Shown here: positions 9,577-18,889 of the stretch, one piece after another | Numbering within the stretch: the first letter of the stretch is position 1 | How the letters are laid out: each line of letters opens with the position of its first letter | Origin: Terfezia claveryi | Taxonomy: Eukaryota; Ascomycota; Pezizomycetes; Pezizales; Pezizaceae | Assembly: GCA_015179025.1 (NCBI GenBank) | Contig: WHUX01000515.1 | Location: 1-21,272, forward strand | Direction: 5' to 3' | Length of the DNA: 21,272 nucleotides | Notes under the pieces: model-generated | What the model was told of the DNA's origin: nothing | What the model saw: the letters and a program-made list of their open reading frames with translations, nothing else | Database searches by the model: none | Position numbers and translations under genes: made by a program

Positions 9577-10341
9577 GTCTATCAGATATTATACCACTGA
9601 TTCCTTGGACTCTGTTTCTTCTATTCCTGCTTTCTTTAAGGTGGATCCTGATGAGGAAGGATCTACTTCTTATCAACTTCCTTCTTATCTCTTTCTGTTG
9701 CTTCTAATACCAAGGTTAACTATGGTAAGGGAGAGAGGAGGTTGAAGGGTAAAAGGGTACTTTTGTTGATGAGATTGTTGTGGGAGCAGGGTTTCCTTTA
9801 AATGCTGGAAAGAAGGTTGAGTGGAAGGATAGGGGTTGGACTGCTAGGTACTTGTTTCTTTTTGGAGGGAGAGGTACAGAAACTTTCCTTGTTCTGCTTA
9901 CTGGGAGAATTCCCATTTTTCTTTAGGCTAGGTAGAGAGTGGGGCTGGGATACTCTCTGGAGTTTGGATGTTGATAGGACTTGTTCCTATAATCCACACC
10001 CTTATTGGACTTCTGAGGCTGTTTCTAAGTCTCAGAGCTACCAGTTTAAGTAGTTTGTTGTTTTCTTTGTATTTGCCAGTTAAATACAGTTATTGTTGCC
10101 CTCTTATATTGTTTTGCTACTAATTGTAGGCTTTTACTGTTGCTATTTGTTGAATAGTCTTACTGTTGCTATTTGGAGGATAGTCTTACTGCTGACTGTC
10201 AGACTTTGGTGCTACTATGCTTTGTGCTGTAGGCTTATACTGGCTTTAGTTTCTACTCTTGTTGGTAGAAACTTTATTGATTAGGTAAGGTTGATCAGGC
10301 CTTCCTAGTTAGGTAAGAATCAAGTTCTTAGGTTAAAAAAA
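9577..10341 (-). other. Chromovirus leader between 5' LTR and gag
   Basis: About 765 bp without a convincing gene. On the + strand it contains a 26-bp tandem repeat, TTACTGTTGCTATTTG plus tail, at 10134-10159 and 10160-10185 with a partial third copy. TTAGGTAAG occurs twice near 10280-10320. Right after the LTR the - strand reads TTTTTTTAACCTAAGAAC, which does not start with TGG and does not match a tRNA 3' end I recognise, so I cannot name a primer-binding site. Retroelement leaders normally carry packaging and dimerisation signals; none can be assigned here. Confidence 0.6.
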
Positions 10342-10968
10342 TGTAAAGTGTTGTATGGGGGACTGGACAATCAGATTAGATTAGATAAGGATCTAATTAA
10401 TCAGACAATCTCAGGCTAGTAATGTATACTACAAAGTAGATTACTAATAGTGTATTATTTATCCTCACTATTAAAGTTATTACCAGTAGCATAAGATTAC
10501 TGTTATAGGTAAAGTAGTATAGGAGTGCCAAAGGCACTTAGAAATTAACCAGTGGAACTTCTATATTAATTGTACTCTAACTATGTTCTGAGTTCTAACT
10601 CTCTGTCCAACTGAAGGGAAATTCAGGGGACTATATGACATTCCAACGGGGCAGTGCTGGGGCAGTGCTGAGGCAGTGCACCATCATCTGACCCTTACAT
10701 GTGATAAAGATCAGCATCATCTGATCTTCTAGATAGTACTTCCAAATACTATCTAGTACAAAATAGGTTAAGTCTTAACTTTGACTTATATATGTGAAAG
10801 CATGTGAAAGCATGTGAAAGCATGTGAAAGCATGTGAAATATTAGCAAGGCAGACAGCACACAGAATGTTGTGTGTTTTGAGATACTTGCTGAGTAAGAA
10901 AATACATAAGAAATACATTTGTGAGGGAGAGGGTTAGTCATAGGGTATGAGTAAGCCACTTCCTTACA
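10342..10968 (-). repeat. Chromovirus LTR (5' LTR in element orientation)
   Basis: Partner of 1409-2066, with about nine substitutions over about 627 aligned bases by eye. It has five 10-bp units at 10791-10840 against eight in the other, and lacks one base in the hairpin arm. In element orientation this LTR would carry the promoter for the genomic RNA. A third of the LTR differences are CpA/TpA-type, so there is no heavy RIP bias between the two. Confidence 0.95.
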
Positions 10969-10973
10969 ATATC
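10969..10973. repeat. Target-site duplication ATATC, right copy (chromovirus)
   Basis: It matches 1404-1408 and follows the terminal CTTACA of the LTR directly. The LINE resumes at 10974. Confidence 0.93.
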
Positions 10974-12894
10974 CCAGAAACTCACCGGTACACTACAATC
11001 AATTGGAAATAGTAGGAAGAGTATGTGGATAACGATAAAGACAACAAAGAGTATTTTGAACTAACATACTTTGGAGAAGCTTACCAGACCCTTCAAAAGC
11101 TTAACTATACCTACCTTATCTACAAGTCAGTATGCCAACACAGTAAAAAATGGTGGGATAAGGAAATTTCAGAACAACTGGAAGCTACTCATAGTGTAGG
11201 AAGATCAGGGGGGGAAGGATATGAAGAGGAAAGCAAAACACTCAAGAGGCTAATTCGAAGAAAAAAGAGGATATGCTGGCAGAAGTTCTTAGAGGAGCAG
11301 GGACAACGTCATCTATAGGATATAATGAGGATAGCTAGGGACCCCTTCAAGTTTACTTCGATCATGGGAAACCTGATTGACAAAGATGGCACAACCTTGT
11401 CAATAGACAACAGCAAAATCCAAGCCTTCCAAAAACACCATCTAGTAACAGGAGAACAGTCAAGTCTTCAACCACCAGTAATCGTTATATCTCTAGCAAG
11501 ATACCAAATAGCAGAAAACTCTGGCATCAGTAAAGTAAGAAAGGCACTGGGGAAAACTGCAAACTGCTTAGCACCAGAATTAGATAGAATATCATATCAA
11601 CTCATAAAGTTGATCAAGGACACCAAACTAGGCATCGCCCTTATCAATGACATAGCAAGAGTCTCAGAAGGCAATATATCCCCCCCTAAAGAGTGGAGAA
11701 ACCTGTCAATGGTAATGATACCCAAACTAGGAAAAGATTACTTATAGATGAAAAGGTAGAGACCAATTGTACTTTCAAATACAGTTAGCAAACTATCAGA
11801 AAAGATCATAGCAGATAAGCTCCAACAAGAAAATAATCTATTCCACATACTACAATATGGCTCTCGCAAAGGCAGGTCAGTAATAGATGCAATAATGATT
11901 ACTATCTCAACAGCAGAAAAGGCCTTGGAAAGGGGAGAAAAAGTAATACTACTTGAGAAAGACATAGTATCAGCATTCAATAACGTCTGAAGAGCAAGGC
12001 TTATCCAAATCCTCCAGGATACAGGTATACCTTAAAAAACAATAGAATTTGTTAACCAGTTCCTCCAACTATACTCTTTTCCCAACACTTGGGATGGTCT
12101 GTCTAGAGGACATAGATACATGGATTAAGGAGCACTACAAGGCAGTCCTTTATTACCCATTTTATAGCTAATCTATATAGCACACAGCCTAAAGAAAGCT
12201 ATGGAGTTATGCTCATTGCCCTCAACAATAAGGTCAAGTAGTCATCTGAATAGCAATAAGCCATTAGCAAACCCACCTTCAGTTATACTATTCTTATATA
12301 TGGATGACATCAACCCCCTTAGTATAAGTAGCCTCAGTACCAGGAGCCATGATCTTTTAGTTAAAAAGGTCGACTAAGTACTCAACATAGTAGCACAAGA
12401 GGACGAGCTCTAGTGGGACCTAAGCAAGGAGTATACGTTAGATTTCCATAAGAAGGACAAGATCAAGCACAGCAAAACCTTGGGTATCATTATTAGTAAC
12501 AACCTCTTATAGAAAGTACACATCATAGAAAGAACATCGAAGGTAGGGAAGGTGTTGAGGGTAATCACTAACCTAGGCAATCAAAGAGGAGGCATGAGCC
12601 CTCTGGGTTTGAGAACTCTTTACACCGGCTGTATTTGAAGCATCTTCACTTGGGGAGCAGAGCTATGGAAACCTCAATATCAACAGCTCCTACTACGGAT
12701 GCAATATCAGGAATACCAAGCCCTATAGAAGATTACAGGAGGTTATCATGGCTCGAGCCATCAGGTACTAGGTTGGATCTCCAATATTGAACTGCTACAA
12801 GATAAGGTAGAGGACATAAAGGGGTACTGGGTAGCAAGAGCAGTCAGGACAGGTGATCATCAAATTAGGGCATTCATCGATGTGGATATATTAT
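10974..12894 (+). pseudogene. LINE ORF2, linker and reverse transcriptase domain
   Basis: The endonuclease frame that ended at 1408 continues here codon for codon. Recognisable pieces, in order: NWK linker; the fingers motif RPIVLSN (about 11760); YGSRKGRS; motif A as KDIVSAFNNV, where the usual AFD reads AFN; motif B as GALQGSPLLPIL; motif C as FLYMDD (12291-12308); then a thumb-like segment with LGIIISNN and WGAELW. The enzyme would copy LINE RNA at the nick. The frame never shifts across 1.9 kb, yet has many stops: TAG at 11010, 11013, 11316, 11745, 11757, 12165, 12411, 12510 and 12726; TAA at 12033, 12126 and 12375; TGA at 11988 and 12636. Several sit where a Trp is expected. The Copia interrupts the ORF at 12894. 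Confidence 0.9.
12890..12894. repeat. Target-site duplication ATTAT, left copy (Copia)
   Basis: ATTAT precedes the LTR start TGTTGA and recurs at 18706-18710 right after the second LTR, the standard 5-bp signature. Confidence 0.88.
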
Positions 12895-13511
12895 TGTTGA
12901 AAATAATCATTTCCTTTCGATATAGTTAAGTATTTCCATACAATACATCGTTCTCTCTTATGATTACTTCTATATCATGCTGATACCCAATATGGACACT
13001 TCCTACCCGATTAAGGACTTCTGTATTATTTCTTTCACATGTTCTTATTATCTCTGCTTACTTTCCTAACTTAGTAAATATTATCATTACATGATGCTGC
13101 TTTACTAGTTAAGGTTACTGCTTACTTGTCTTAGTTGTCATGACTCAACGATCATATCTTCTATAACTTTCTGTTATATTCATTGACTCATATTACTGTC
13201 TCAGTCACACACCTCCATGTATTTCTTCATTCATATGTACCGATATACTATTCTTAGGTTATATAACTTAGACTTTCTTACTAGATCTTTACCCTCAACT
13301 CATACTATTATATACAAGTTTTCTACTCCTGTATCTAGTTCTATACACTTCTCGATTAGACTCAATAGACTATCTACTCTTAACATAGTTCAACCATCTG
13401 CTCTCTTGCACTTCTGCTCGCTCGCACTCTCTGCTTAATAGCACTACTGTCCACCACTACTACCTCCGTAATTACTACCATGATACTTCCACTCATAGTA
13501 ACCTTTCAATA
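12895..13511 (+). repeat. Copia 5' LTR
   Basis: It starts TGTTGAAA and ends TTTCAATA. The end is fixed by the ATTAT duplication and by the primer-binding site that follows. The terminal inverted repeat would be perfect with a final CA instead of TA, so a C-to-T change at the end is likely. It is pyrimidine-rich on the + strand, with no convincing ORF. Confidence 0.92.
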
Positions 13512-13525
13512 GGTTATGAGCCCGG
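13512..13525 (+). promoter_or_regulatory. Copia primer-binding site for initiator-tRNA-Met anticodon region
   Basis: Directly after the LTR is GGTTATGAGCCCGG. Its first 12 bases are the reverse complement of GGGCTCATAACC, the anticodon stem-loop of fungal initiator tRNA-Met (CAT is the anticodon). Priming by a tRNA fragment cut in the anticodon arm, rather than by the 3' end, is known for Drosophila copia and yeast Ty5. The match to initiator tRNA is from memory of the yeast sequence. Confidence 0.82.
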
Positions 13526-13588
13526 AATAGCTCAGGACAACTCGATAACTTTCTCGTATTTACGTTCCCTCCCACATACATCTATACA

Positions 13589-14590
13589 ATAGCATCTGGT
13601 TCAGGATCAGGTTCTGGCGGTAAAGGAAAGGCTGTACCCTCTATCTTCTGACTACCGAAAGACTTCAAGCCTATTCCAGTCAAACTCGACAACATCGAGT
13701 CACTTACCGGCAAAGACAACTATGAAGACTGGGCTGATACTATCAAGATGATTATGAGAGGCATGGGTTATAAGGAACTTGTTATTGAAGAACTTAAACC
13801 TGCGACAGATATGACATAAGAAGAGAAAGAACTCTTCGCAGCTATGGAAAATCAAGCTATCCTCATGCTAATACAGGTTATCAGCAAACCTATACTGAAG
13901 GTCATCTCTAAGTTTGATTCACCATACGAAATCTGGACTCATCTCAAAGACCAGTATTACTGTGATACTCCATTCTCTTTCGTACATCAACTGCGCACAC
14001 TCTTCACCATAGCCCCAACCTACACTCCTACTACCTCCTTCACCGACTTCATTGAGCAATATGAGACTGAGTGGTCTCGACTTTAGTCTCTCACTGACTC
14101 TTCAAATGAATATTGCAAATCCCTCCGCACTTTCCTTGATAAGGACGAAGCCAAAAGGGACATTCTCCTCTCCTTCCTCGTCGAACATCACTCTAATATA
14201 GTCGACAACCTCTCAACTAAGTCCGACTTTACATATGCCGATGCAAAATTACGACTCCTCTCTGTTGGTTCCGAAATCGAAAAACGGGATACTGCTCTCT
14301 CTGCCTCCTTTAAGAAGAAAGGCAAGCCTCAACAGCAGCAATCACAACAACAGAATAAGGACTCTAATGTGGAATGCACTTATTGCAAGAAGCATCAACT
14401 CGGCAAATACACAGGTCACATATGGCAAAAATGCCAGAAGTTGAAGAAGTCAAACAAGGATAAGAAGAAGGATAAAAAGAAGGAAGACAAGAAGGAACAG
14501 GCACTTATTGTTGGTAGCTCTGGTAGCTCCAAAACGAGGCTCTCAGCGTCAGTAACCCATCCTGAAAAACTATCTGGAAATTCAATATAG
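13589..14590 (+). pseudogene. Copia Gag
   Basis: The reading frame begins at 13589 with ATA followed by codons for ASGSGSGSGG. ATG-to-ATA is the simplest explanation, so the start codon is probably lost. The middle is a typical Copia gag (DNYEDWADTIK, EIWTHLKDQY, SFTDFIEQYETEW). A zinc knuckle, CTYC followed by GHIWQKC (about 14372-14431), has extra residues between the Cys pair and the His. A Lys-rich tail follows. Stops in frame: TGA 13649-13651, TAA 13817-13819, TAG 14084-14086, and TAG at 14588, by which point the sense has moved to the next frame. No frameshift is seen inside gag. Gag forms the particle that packages element RNA. Confidence 0.88.
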
Positions 14591-15104
14591 TGTGCAGTGC
14601 TCACATGACCAACGACATAGGACACTTCAAGAACTTTTCAGAGGATAGTGGAACTGTAGAAGGAGCTGGCAATAATCTCCTCGAAGCTAAAGGAAAAGGG
14701 ACAGTCCTTCTTAACTGTCTACTCCCTAATGGCTCTACTTCCACTGTTCGTCTTGTTAATGTTTGATATGTTCCTTCTCTTGGTCACTCACTGTTTTCTT
14801 AGAATGCTGTTCGATCTCATCTTTCCACTTTTTCTACAGACTCTGGGTTTTATGTTACGAAAAAAGGCAATGACTCTGTGTTATTTATAGTGGAATTTGT
14901 TGGAAGTCTCCCGTTTATTATTGAGTCAAATGAAAAGGCATTGGTTTCCTCCTCTCAAAAACTATGATCACTGGCATTAGTCTTTCAGTCATCAAGCCAT
15001 TACTGTCCTCAAATATAAAGAACTCTACTATGATGGTGATATTCTCCCAACACCCCCTGATAACTATCATTGCGAGCCATGCATACTCGCCAAATCTACT
15101 CACT
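14575..15104 (+). pseudogene. Copia protease and pre-integrase zinc region
   Basis: After a one-base shift near 14575 the frame shows CSAHMTND, the segment following a Copia protease active site, but the expected catalytic DSG before it is not readable, so the active site is damaged. Then YVPSLGHSLFS fits the conserved VLYVPxLxxNLLS strand. Stops at TGA 14764 and TAG 14800 both fall where a Trp fits. TGA 14965 is followed by a frame change near 14960 into the pre-integrase HHCC region (WH...FSH, then CEPCILAKS to about 15095). Another shift near 15105 leads to the integrase core. The protease would process Gag-Pol. Confidence 0.75.
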
Positions 15105-15482
15105 CTATCCTAAGCCTACAACATCTCGTGCCTCCAATATTCTCGAACTTATTCACTCAGATCTTAGTGGTAAACTCCCCACACCCTCTTTTGGTGGAGC
15201 AAGCTACTTCATCACACTTATTGATGACTACTCTCGTACTTCTTGGGTCTACTTCCTTAAACAGAAATCCGACTCAACTAAATCAATCCAAGACTTTGTT
15301 ACCTTGGTTGAAAAGCAAACATCACACCATGTTAAACGGTTTCGTACTGATAATGGTGGAGAGTATGTTAACAAAGATCTTGAACAGTTCTTTAAGTCAA
15401 AAGGCATCATGGATGAACTAACACCCCCTTACTCTCATGAATCTAATGGTATAGCTGAACGCTTCAACGAACAATACAGAAT
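15105..15482 (+). pseudogene. Copia integrase catalytic core
   Basis: It carries the full D-D-E set: HSDLSG, LIDDYSRTSWVYF, RTDNGGEY and NGIAERFN. The reading frame ends in TGA TAA at 15484-15489 after a single-base shift near 15475, and the sense continues from 15483 in the next frame. The core itself has no internal stop. Its order before RT is diagnostic of Ty1/Copia rather than Ty3/Gypsy. Confidence 0.92.
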
Positions 15483-18050
15483 ATGATAAGGGCTATGTTG
15501 ACGAATATGGACAAAAGATTCTGGGCTGAAGCATGCTCAACTTCAACCTATCTCCGAAATCGGTCACCTCATAGTGCTGTCAAAGGGAAGACTCCCTACG
15601 AGGTTTTTCACGGCAATAAACCTACCATCTCTTACCTTCGACCCTTCGGCAAGGAATGTTTTATACACATACCTGAGAAACGACGACCTGCAGGCAGTAA
15701 ACTCTTACCACGGGCTGAGAAAGGTATATTTATTGGTTATACTAATAGCATAGCTATCTATAAGGTCCATGTACCTTCTAGAAAGCATACTTATATAGTT
15801 CGAGCACAAGATGTTATTCTCGAACTGAGTACAACTCCAGAAGGGGTACCTCCACCTACATCTAACTCAACTAATCCATCACGGTCACCAACTACGAATA
15901 CTGCTTCTCTTTCTGCTTCCCCACTTGAAGTAATCCCATACACTAGCTTAGAATTCCCAAATGAATATCTCTGGCAACAATGGTGTATACAAAATCCAAA
16001 ACAAGCAGAAGAATGGTATTTCAAGGGACACCCACTTGTTCATAAAGCATGGTTCCCTGGAATGACTCTTTCCCATCCGACTGAAACAATATCGGACACA
16101 ACTACTTCCTCACCACCTATTCCTCCAACATCAACTGTAACATCATCACCTCCTCCACCAGCTCCTGTACCTATATCCAAACCAACTCCACAAGTTCACT
16201 TACCTCCTCCACCTCAAAATCGAGATGAATATTCACCATTTACTTCACTTCCTCAAGACCTTCGACAATCTTTACCCGATGACTCCAACAATGGAAACTT
16301 CACCCGAATCGTTAGCGGAAAAATAGTTAGACCTACAACCATTACCAAGGCAGGTCGAGCTGTTTTCAAGCCAATAAAATTCGGAACTACAAAAGCTCCC
16401 ATTGTCCCTATAATCGGTACAAAGATACAGTTTGATGGTCGATCTAGATTGATCGAAGACCCATCTGAAGTCTTTGACGAGGATAATGAAGAAGATAAAG
16501 TATTGATCGCTTTAGTCTTATAACATGGTGATGAACCTCGAACCTTTAAACAGGCTGTTAATTCACCTGATGAAGAAAAATGGAGAAAGGCTATGAACGA
16601 TGAGTTAGAAGCTATAAAGGATCAAGATGTTTGGAAAGTGGTTCCAACACCATAAGATAGGAATATTATTGGAAGCAAGTGGGTATTTAAGATTAAGCGA
16701 GATGCTAATTGGAATATCGATTGGTACAAGGCTCGTCTAGTTGCTCAAGGTTTCTCTCAACAACCCGGCATAGACTTTGATGAAATCTTCTCTCCTGTTG
16801 TCCGATACGACTCTCTCCACCTCCTTATTGCTTTATCTGCTCACTTCCAATAGGAACCTCAACAAATAGATATCAAAGCAGCCTTCCTTTACGGTTCTTT
16901 GAATGAAATTATCTACATGCAACTCTCGGAAGGCACCCGGATTGACGGCATGTGTGCTAAACTTAACCGATCTATTTATGGATTAAAGCAGTCTCCTCGT
17001 CAGTAGTATGGACGATTAACATCTTTCCTCTTGACAATAGGTTTCTCTGCTTGTGCCTTTGACCCCTGCGTCTTCGTCCATAAGTCTGGCACAATCATAC
17101 TCGCCCTTTATGTCGACAATATTACTTTATTTAGATATAAAGACTCAGCCATTATGTAGTCTACCAAACAGTTACTCAAACGAGAGTTTAAGTTAACTGA
17201 TATGGGTAACTTACATTGGCTTCTAGGAATTCAAATTGAGTACTCTAAGCACAGTATCACACTATCCCAATCCTCCTATATCAACAAGATCCTCGAATGT
17301 TTCAGTATGATGGACTGCAACCCCGTCACTCTTCTTCTTGACTCGAACCATATTCTTCGACAATGCACAGATGAAGATGAGGTTATCGACATCTCCCTCT
17401 ATCAACAAATCGTTGGATCACTCATATATGCAGTTATTAGAACACGTCCTGACCTGGCTTACTCTGTAACTCTTCTCTCACAATTCTCTCACAAACCATC
17501 AAAGGATCACCTCGAAGCAGTTAAACGAGTCCTACGCTACCTTAAGGGTACTTGCGATCTTACCTTGACCTACAAACTCAGACAACCTCTTTCACTCGAA
17601 GGATTTACTGATTCAGACTTTGCTAGATGTCATGACACTCGATGGTCGACCTCAGGATATATCTTCAAGCTCGCCTCTTGTACCATCTGCTAGAGATCAC
17701 AAAAACAAAAATGCGTGACAACCTCCACTACCGAAGTAGAATACATTGCTGGTTCTACTGCTGCTAAACAACAAATTTGGCTTCAGAATCCACTAAGCGA
17801 GCTCTCTATTAAAGATATTCCTTCTGCCCTCTATTGTGATAATAATGGCTCTATCGACCTGTCTCATAATCCTCGAATCTCCGATAAGTCAAAGCATATT
17901 GACATTGCTTACCACTTCGTCCGCAAACTCGTTAACTCTGGCACTATCACGCTGTTGCACATTCCTAGTAAACACAATCCAGCAGACATTTGCACAAAGG
18001 CTTTTCCTGGTCCACGGTTCTCCTATCTCAAAGGATTAATCATGGGATAA
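15483..18050 (+). pseudogene. Copia integrase C-terminus, reverse transcriptase and RNase H
   Basis: One frame for 2.57 kb with no shift. Order: integrase C-terminus (KTPYEVFHGNKP, LRPFG, GIFIGY), a Pro/Ser/Thr-rich linker (about 15840-16250), RT from about 16560 (GSKWVFKIK, YKARLVAQGF, DIKAAFLYGSL, YGLKQSPRQ) and RNase H (FTDSDFA, STTEVEYIA, LYCDNNGSI), ending at TAA 18048-18050. RT motif C reads YVDN (17109-17120) instead of YVDD, so a catalytic Asp is lost. Stops: TAA 16521 and 16653, TAG 16851, 17004, 17157 and 17691. Those at 16851, 17004 and 17691 sit at positions usually occupied by Trp, so TGG-to-TAG is likely. Confidence 0.93.
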
Positions 18051-18055
18051 CAAGT

Positions 18056-18064
18056 GAGAAGGGG
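18056..18064 (+). promoter_or_regulatory. Copia polypurine tract
   Basis: GAGAAGGGG abuts the TGTTGA start of the 3' LTR, six bases after the pol stop. This is the expected plus-strand primer. Confidence 0.82.
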
Positions 18065-18705
18065 TGTTGAAAATAATCATTTCCTTTCGATATAGTTAAG
18101 TATTTCCATACAATATATTGTTCTCTCTTACGATTACTTCCACATTATGCTGATACCCAATATGGACACTTCCTACCTAATTAAAGACTTCTGTATAATT
18201 TTTTTCATATTTGTTCACATATCGTTTCACATGTTCTTATTATCTCTGCTTACTTTCCTAACTTAGCATCTATTATCGTTGCATGATGCTGCTTTACTAG
18301 TTAAGGTTACTGCTTACTTGTCTCAGTTGTCATGACTCAATAATCATATCTTCTATAACTTTCTGTTATATTCGTTGACTCATATTACTGTCTCAGTCGG
18401 TACACCTCTATGTATTTCTTCATTCACATGTGCACGATATACTATTCTTAGGTTATGTAACTTAGACTTTCTTACTAGATCTTTACCCTCAACTCATACT
18501 ATTATATACGAGTTTCCTACTCCTGTATCTAGTTCTATACACTTCTCGATTAGACTCAATAGACTGTCTACTCTCGACATAGTTCAACCATCTGCTCTCT
18601 CGCACTTCTGCTCACGCGCACTCTCTACTTAATAGCACTACTGTCTACCGCTACTACCTCCATAATTACTACCGCAATACTTCTGCTCATAGTAACCTTT
18701 CAATA
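18065..18705 (+). repeat. Copia 3' LTR
   Basis: Partner of 12895-13511. It carries 24 extra bases near 18208-18231 (a partial local duplication of TTCACAT-type sequence). Most differences from the other LTR are C/T and G/A transitions. Confidence 0.92.
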
Positions 18706-18710
18706 ATTAT
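18706..18710. repeat. Target-site duplication ATTAT, right copy (Copia)
   Basis: It matches 12890-12894 and follows the TTTCAATA LTR end directly. Confidence 0.88.
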
Positions 18711-18889
18711 GACACTGAAGTAATGATTTATACTACCTGAGAACACTAAGATCTGAGGCTTTTTATTTAAATAGTGGAATACAGAATGAACTGTCATGGA
18801 GTGATAGAGAGGATACCACACCTTTCCCCATTATCTATAGAGTTATTGTAACAACTGTGTATTCAGTTGTCATCACCTACGATCGCAGG
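18711..18889 (+). pseudogene. LINE ORF2 tail beyond the Copia
   Basis: With the Copia and one ATTAT removed, the LINE frame continues as TTA TGA CAC TGA (18707-18718) and is then open to the TGA at 18890. The two TGA codons could be former TGG. The peptide (SNDLYYLRTLRS, then SGIQNELSWSD) matches no domain I know, and the last part runs into the palindromic repeats, so the LINE may end anywhere between about 18770 and 18870. I see no poly-A tail or terminal duplication. Confidence 0.5.

Larger units (their letters stand above)
1409..10968 (-). mobile_element. Ty3/Gypsy chromovirus, full-length but degenerate
   Basis: The element is 9,560 bp with two LTRs (658 and 627 bp) bounded by TG...CA and a perfect 5-bp duplication. 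It is coded on the - strand: gag, protease, RT, RNase H, a zinc-knuckle linker, integrase, chromodomain. The domain order (RT and RNase H before integrase) places it in Ty3/Gypsy, and the chromodomain in the chromoviruses, which target marked chromatin. About a dozen single-base frame changes and four in-frame stops break it. Between the LTRs I counted about nine substitutions, one 1-bp indel and a repeat-number change, so insertion looks recent. It lies inside LINE ORF2. Confidence 0.95.
12895..18705 (+). mobile_element. Ty1/Copia retrotransposon, full-length but degenerate
   Basis: 5,811 bp, with LTRs of 617 and 641 bp, a half-tRNA-type primer-binding site, gag, protease, integrase, RT, RNase H and a polypurine tract, in the Copia order with integrase before RT. 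It is inactivated by loss of the gag start codon, about four frameshifts in the first half, at least twelve internal stops and a changed RT catalytic motif. LTRs differ by roughly 45 positions (about 7%), mostly transitions. It sits inside the LINE downstream of the RT. Confidence 0.95.

Noticed and set aside
8818..9745. Plus-strand hydrophobic ORFs opposite gag (for example 8818-9078 and 9203-9745)
   Set aside because: They are antisense shadows of Lys/Glu-rich gag codons; no membrane protein family is recognisable.
13217..13438. 73-codon ORF in the Copia LTR, with an 85-codon counterpart at 18375-18632
   Set aside because: It lies wholly in LTR sequence, is pyrimidine-driven and matches no LTR-encoded protein type. 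Presence in both copies follows from LTR identity.
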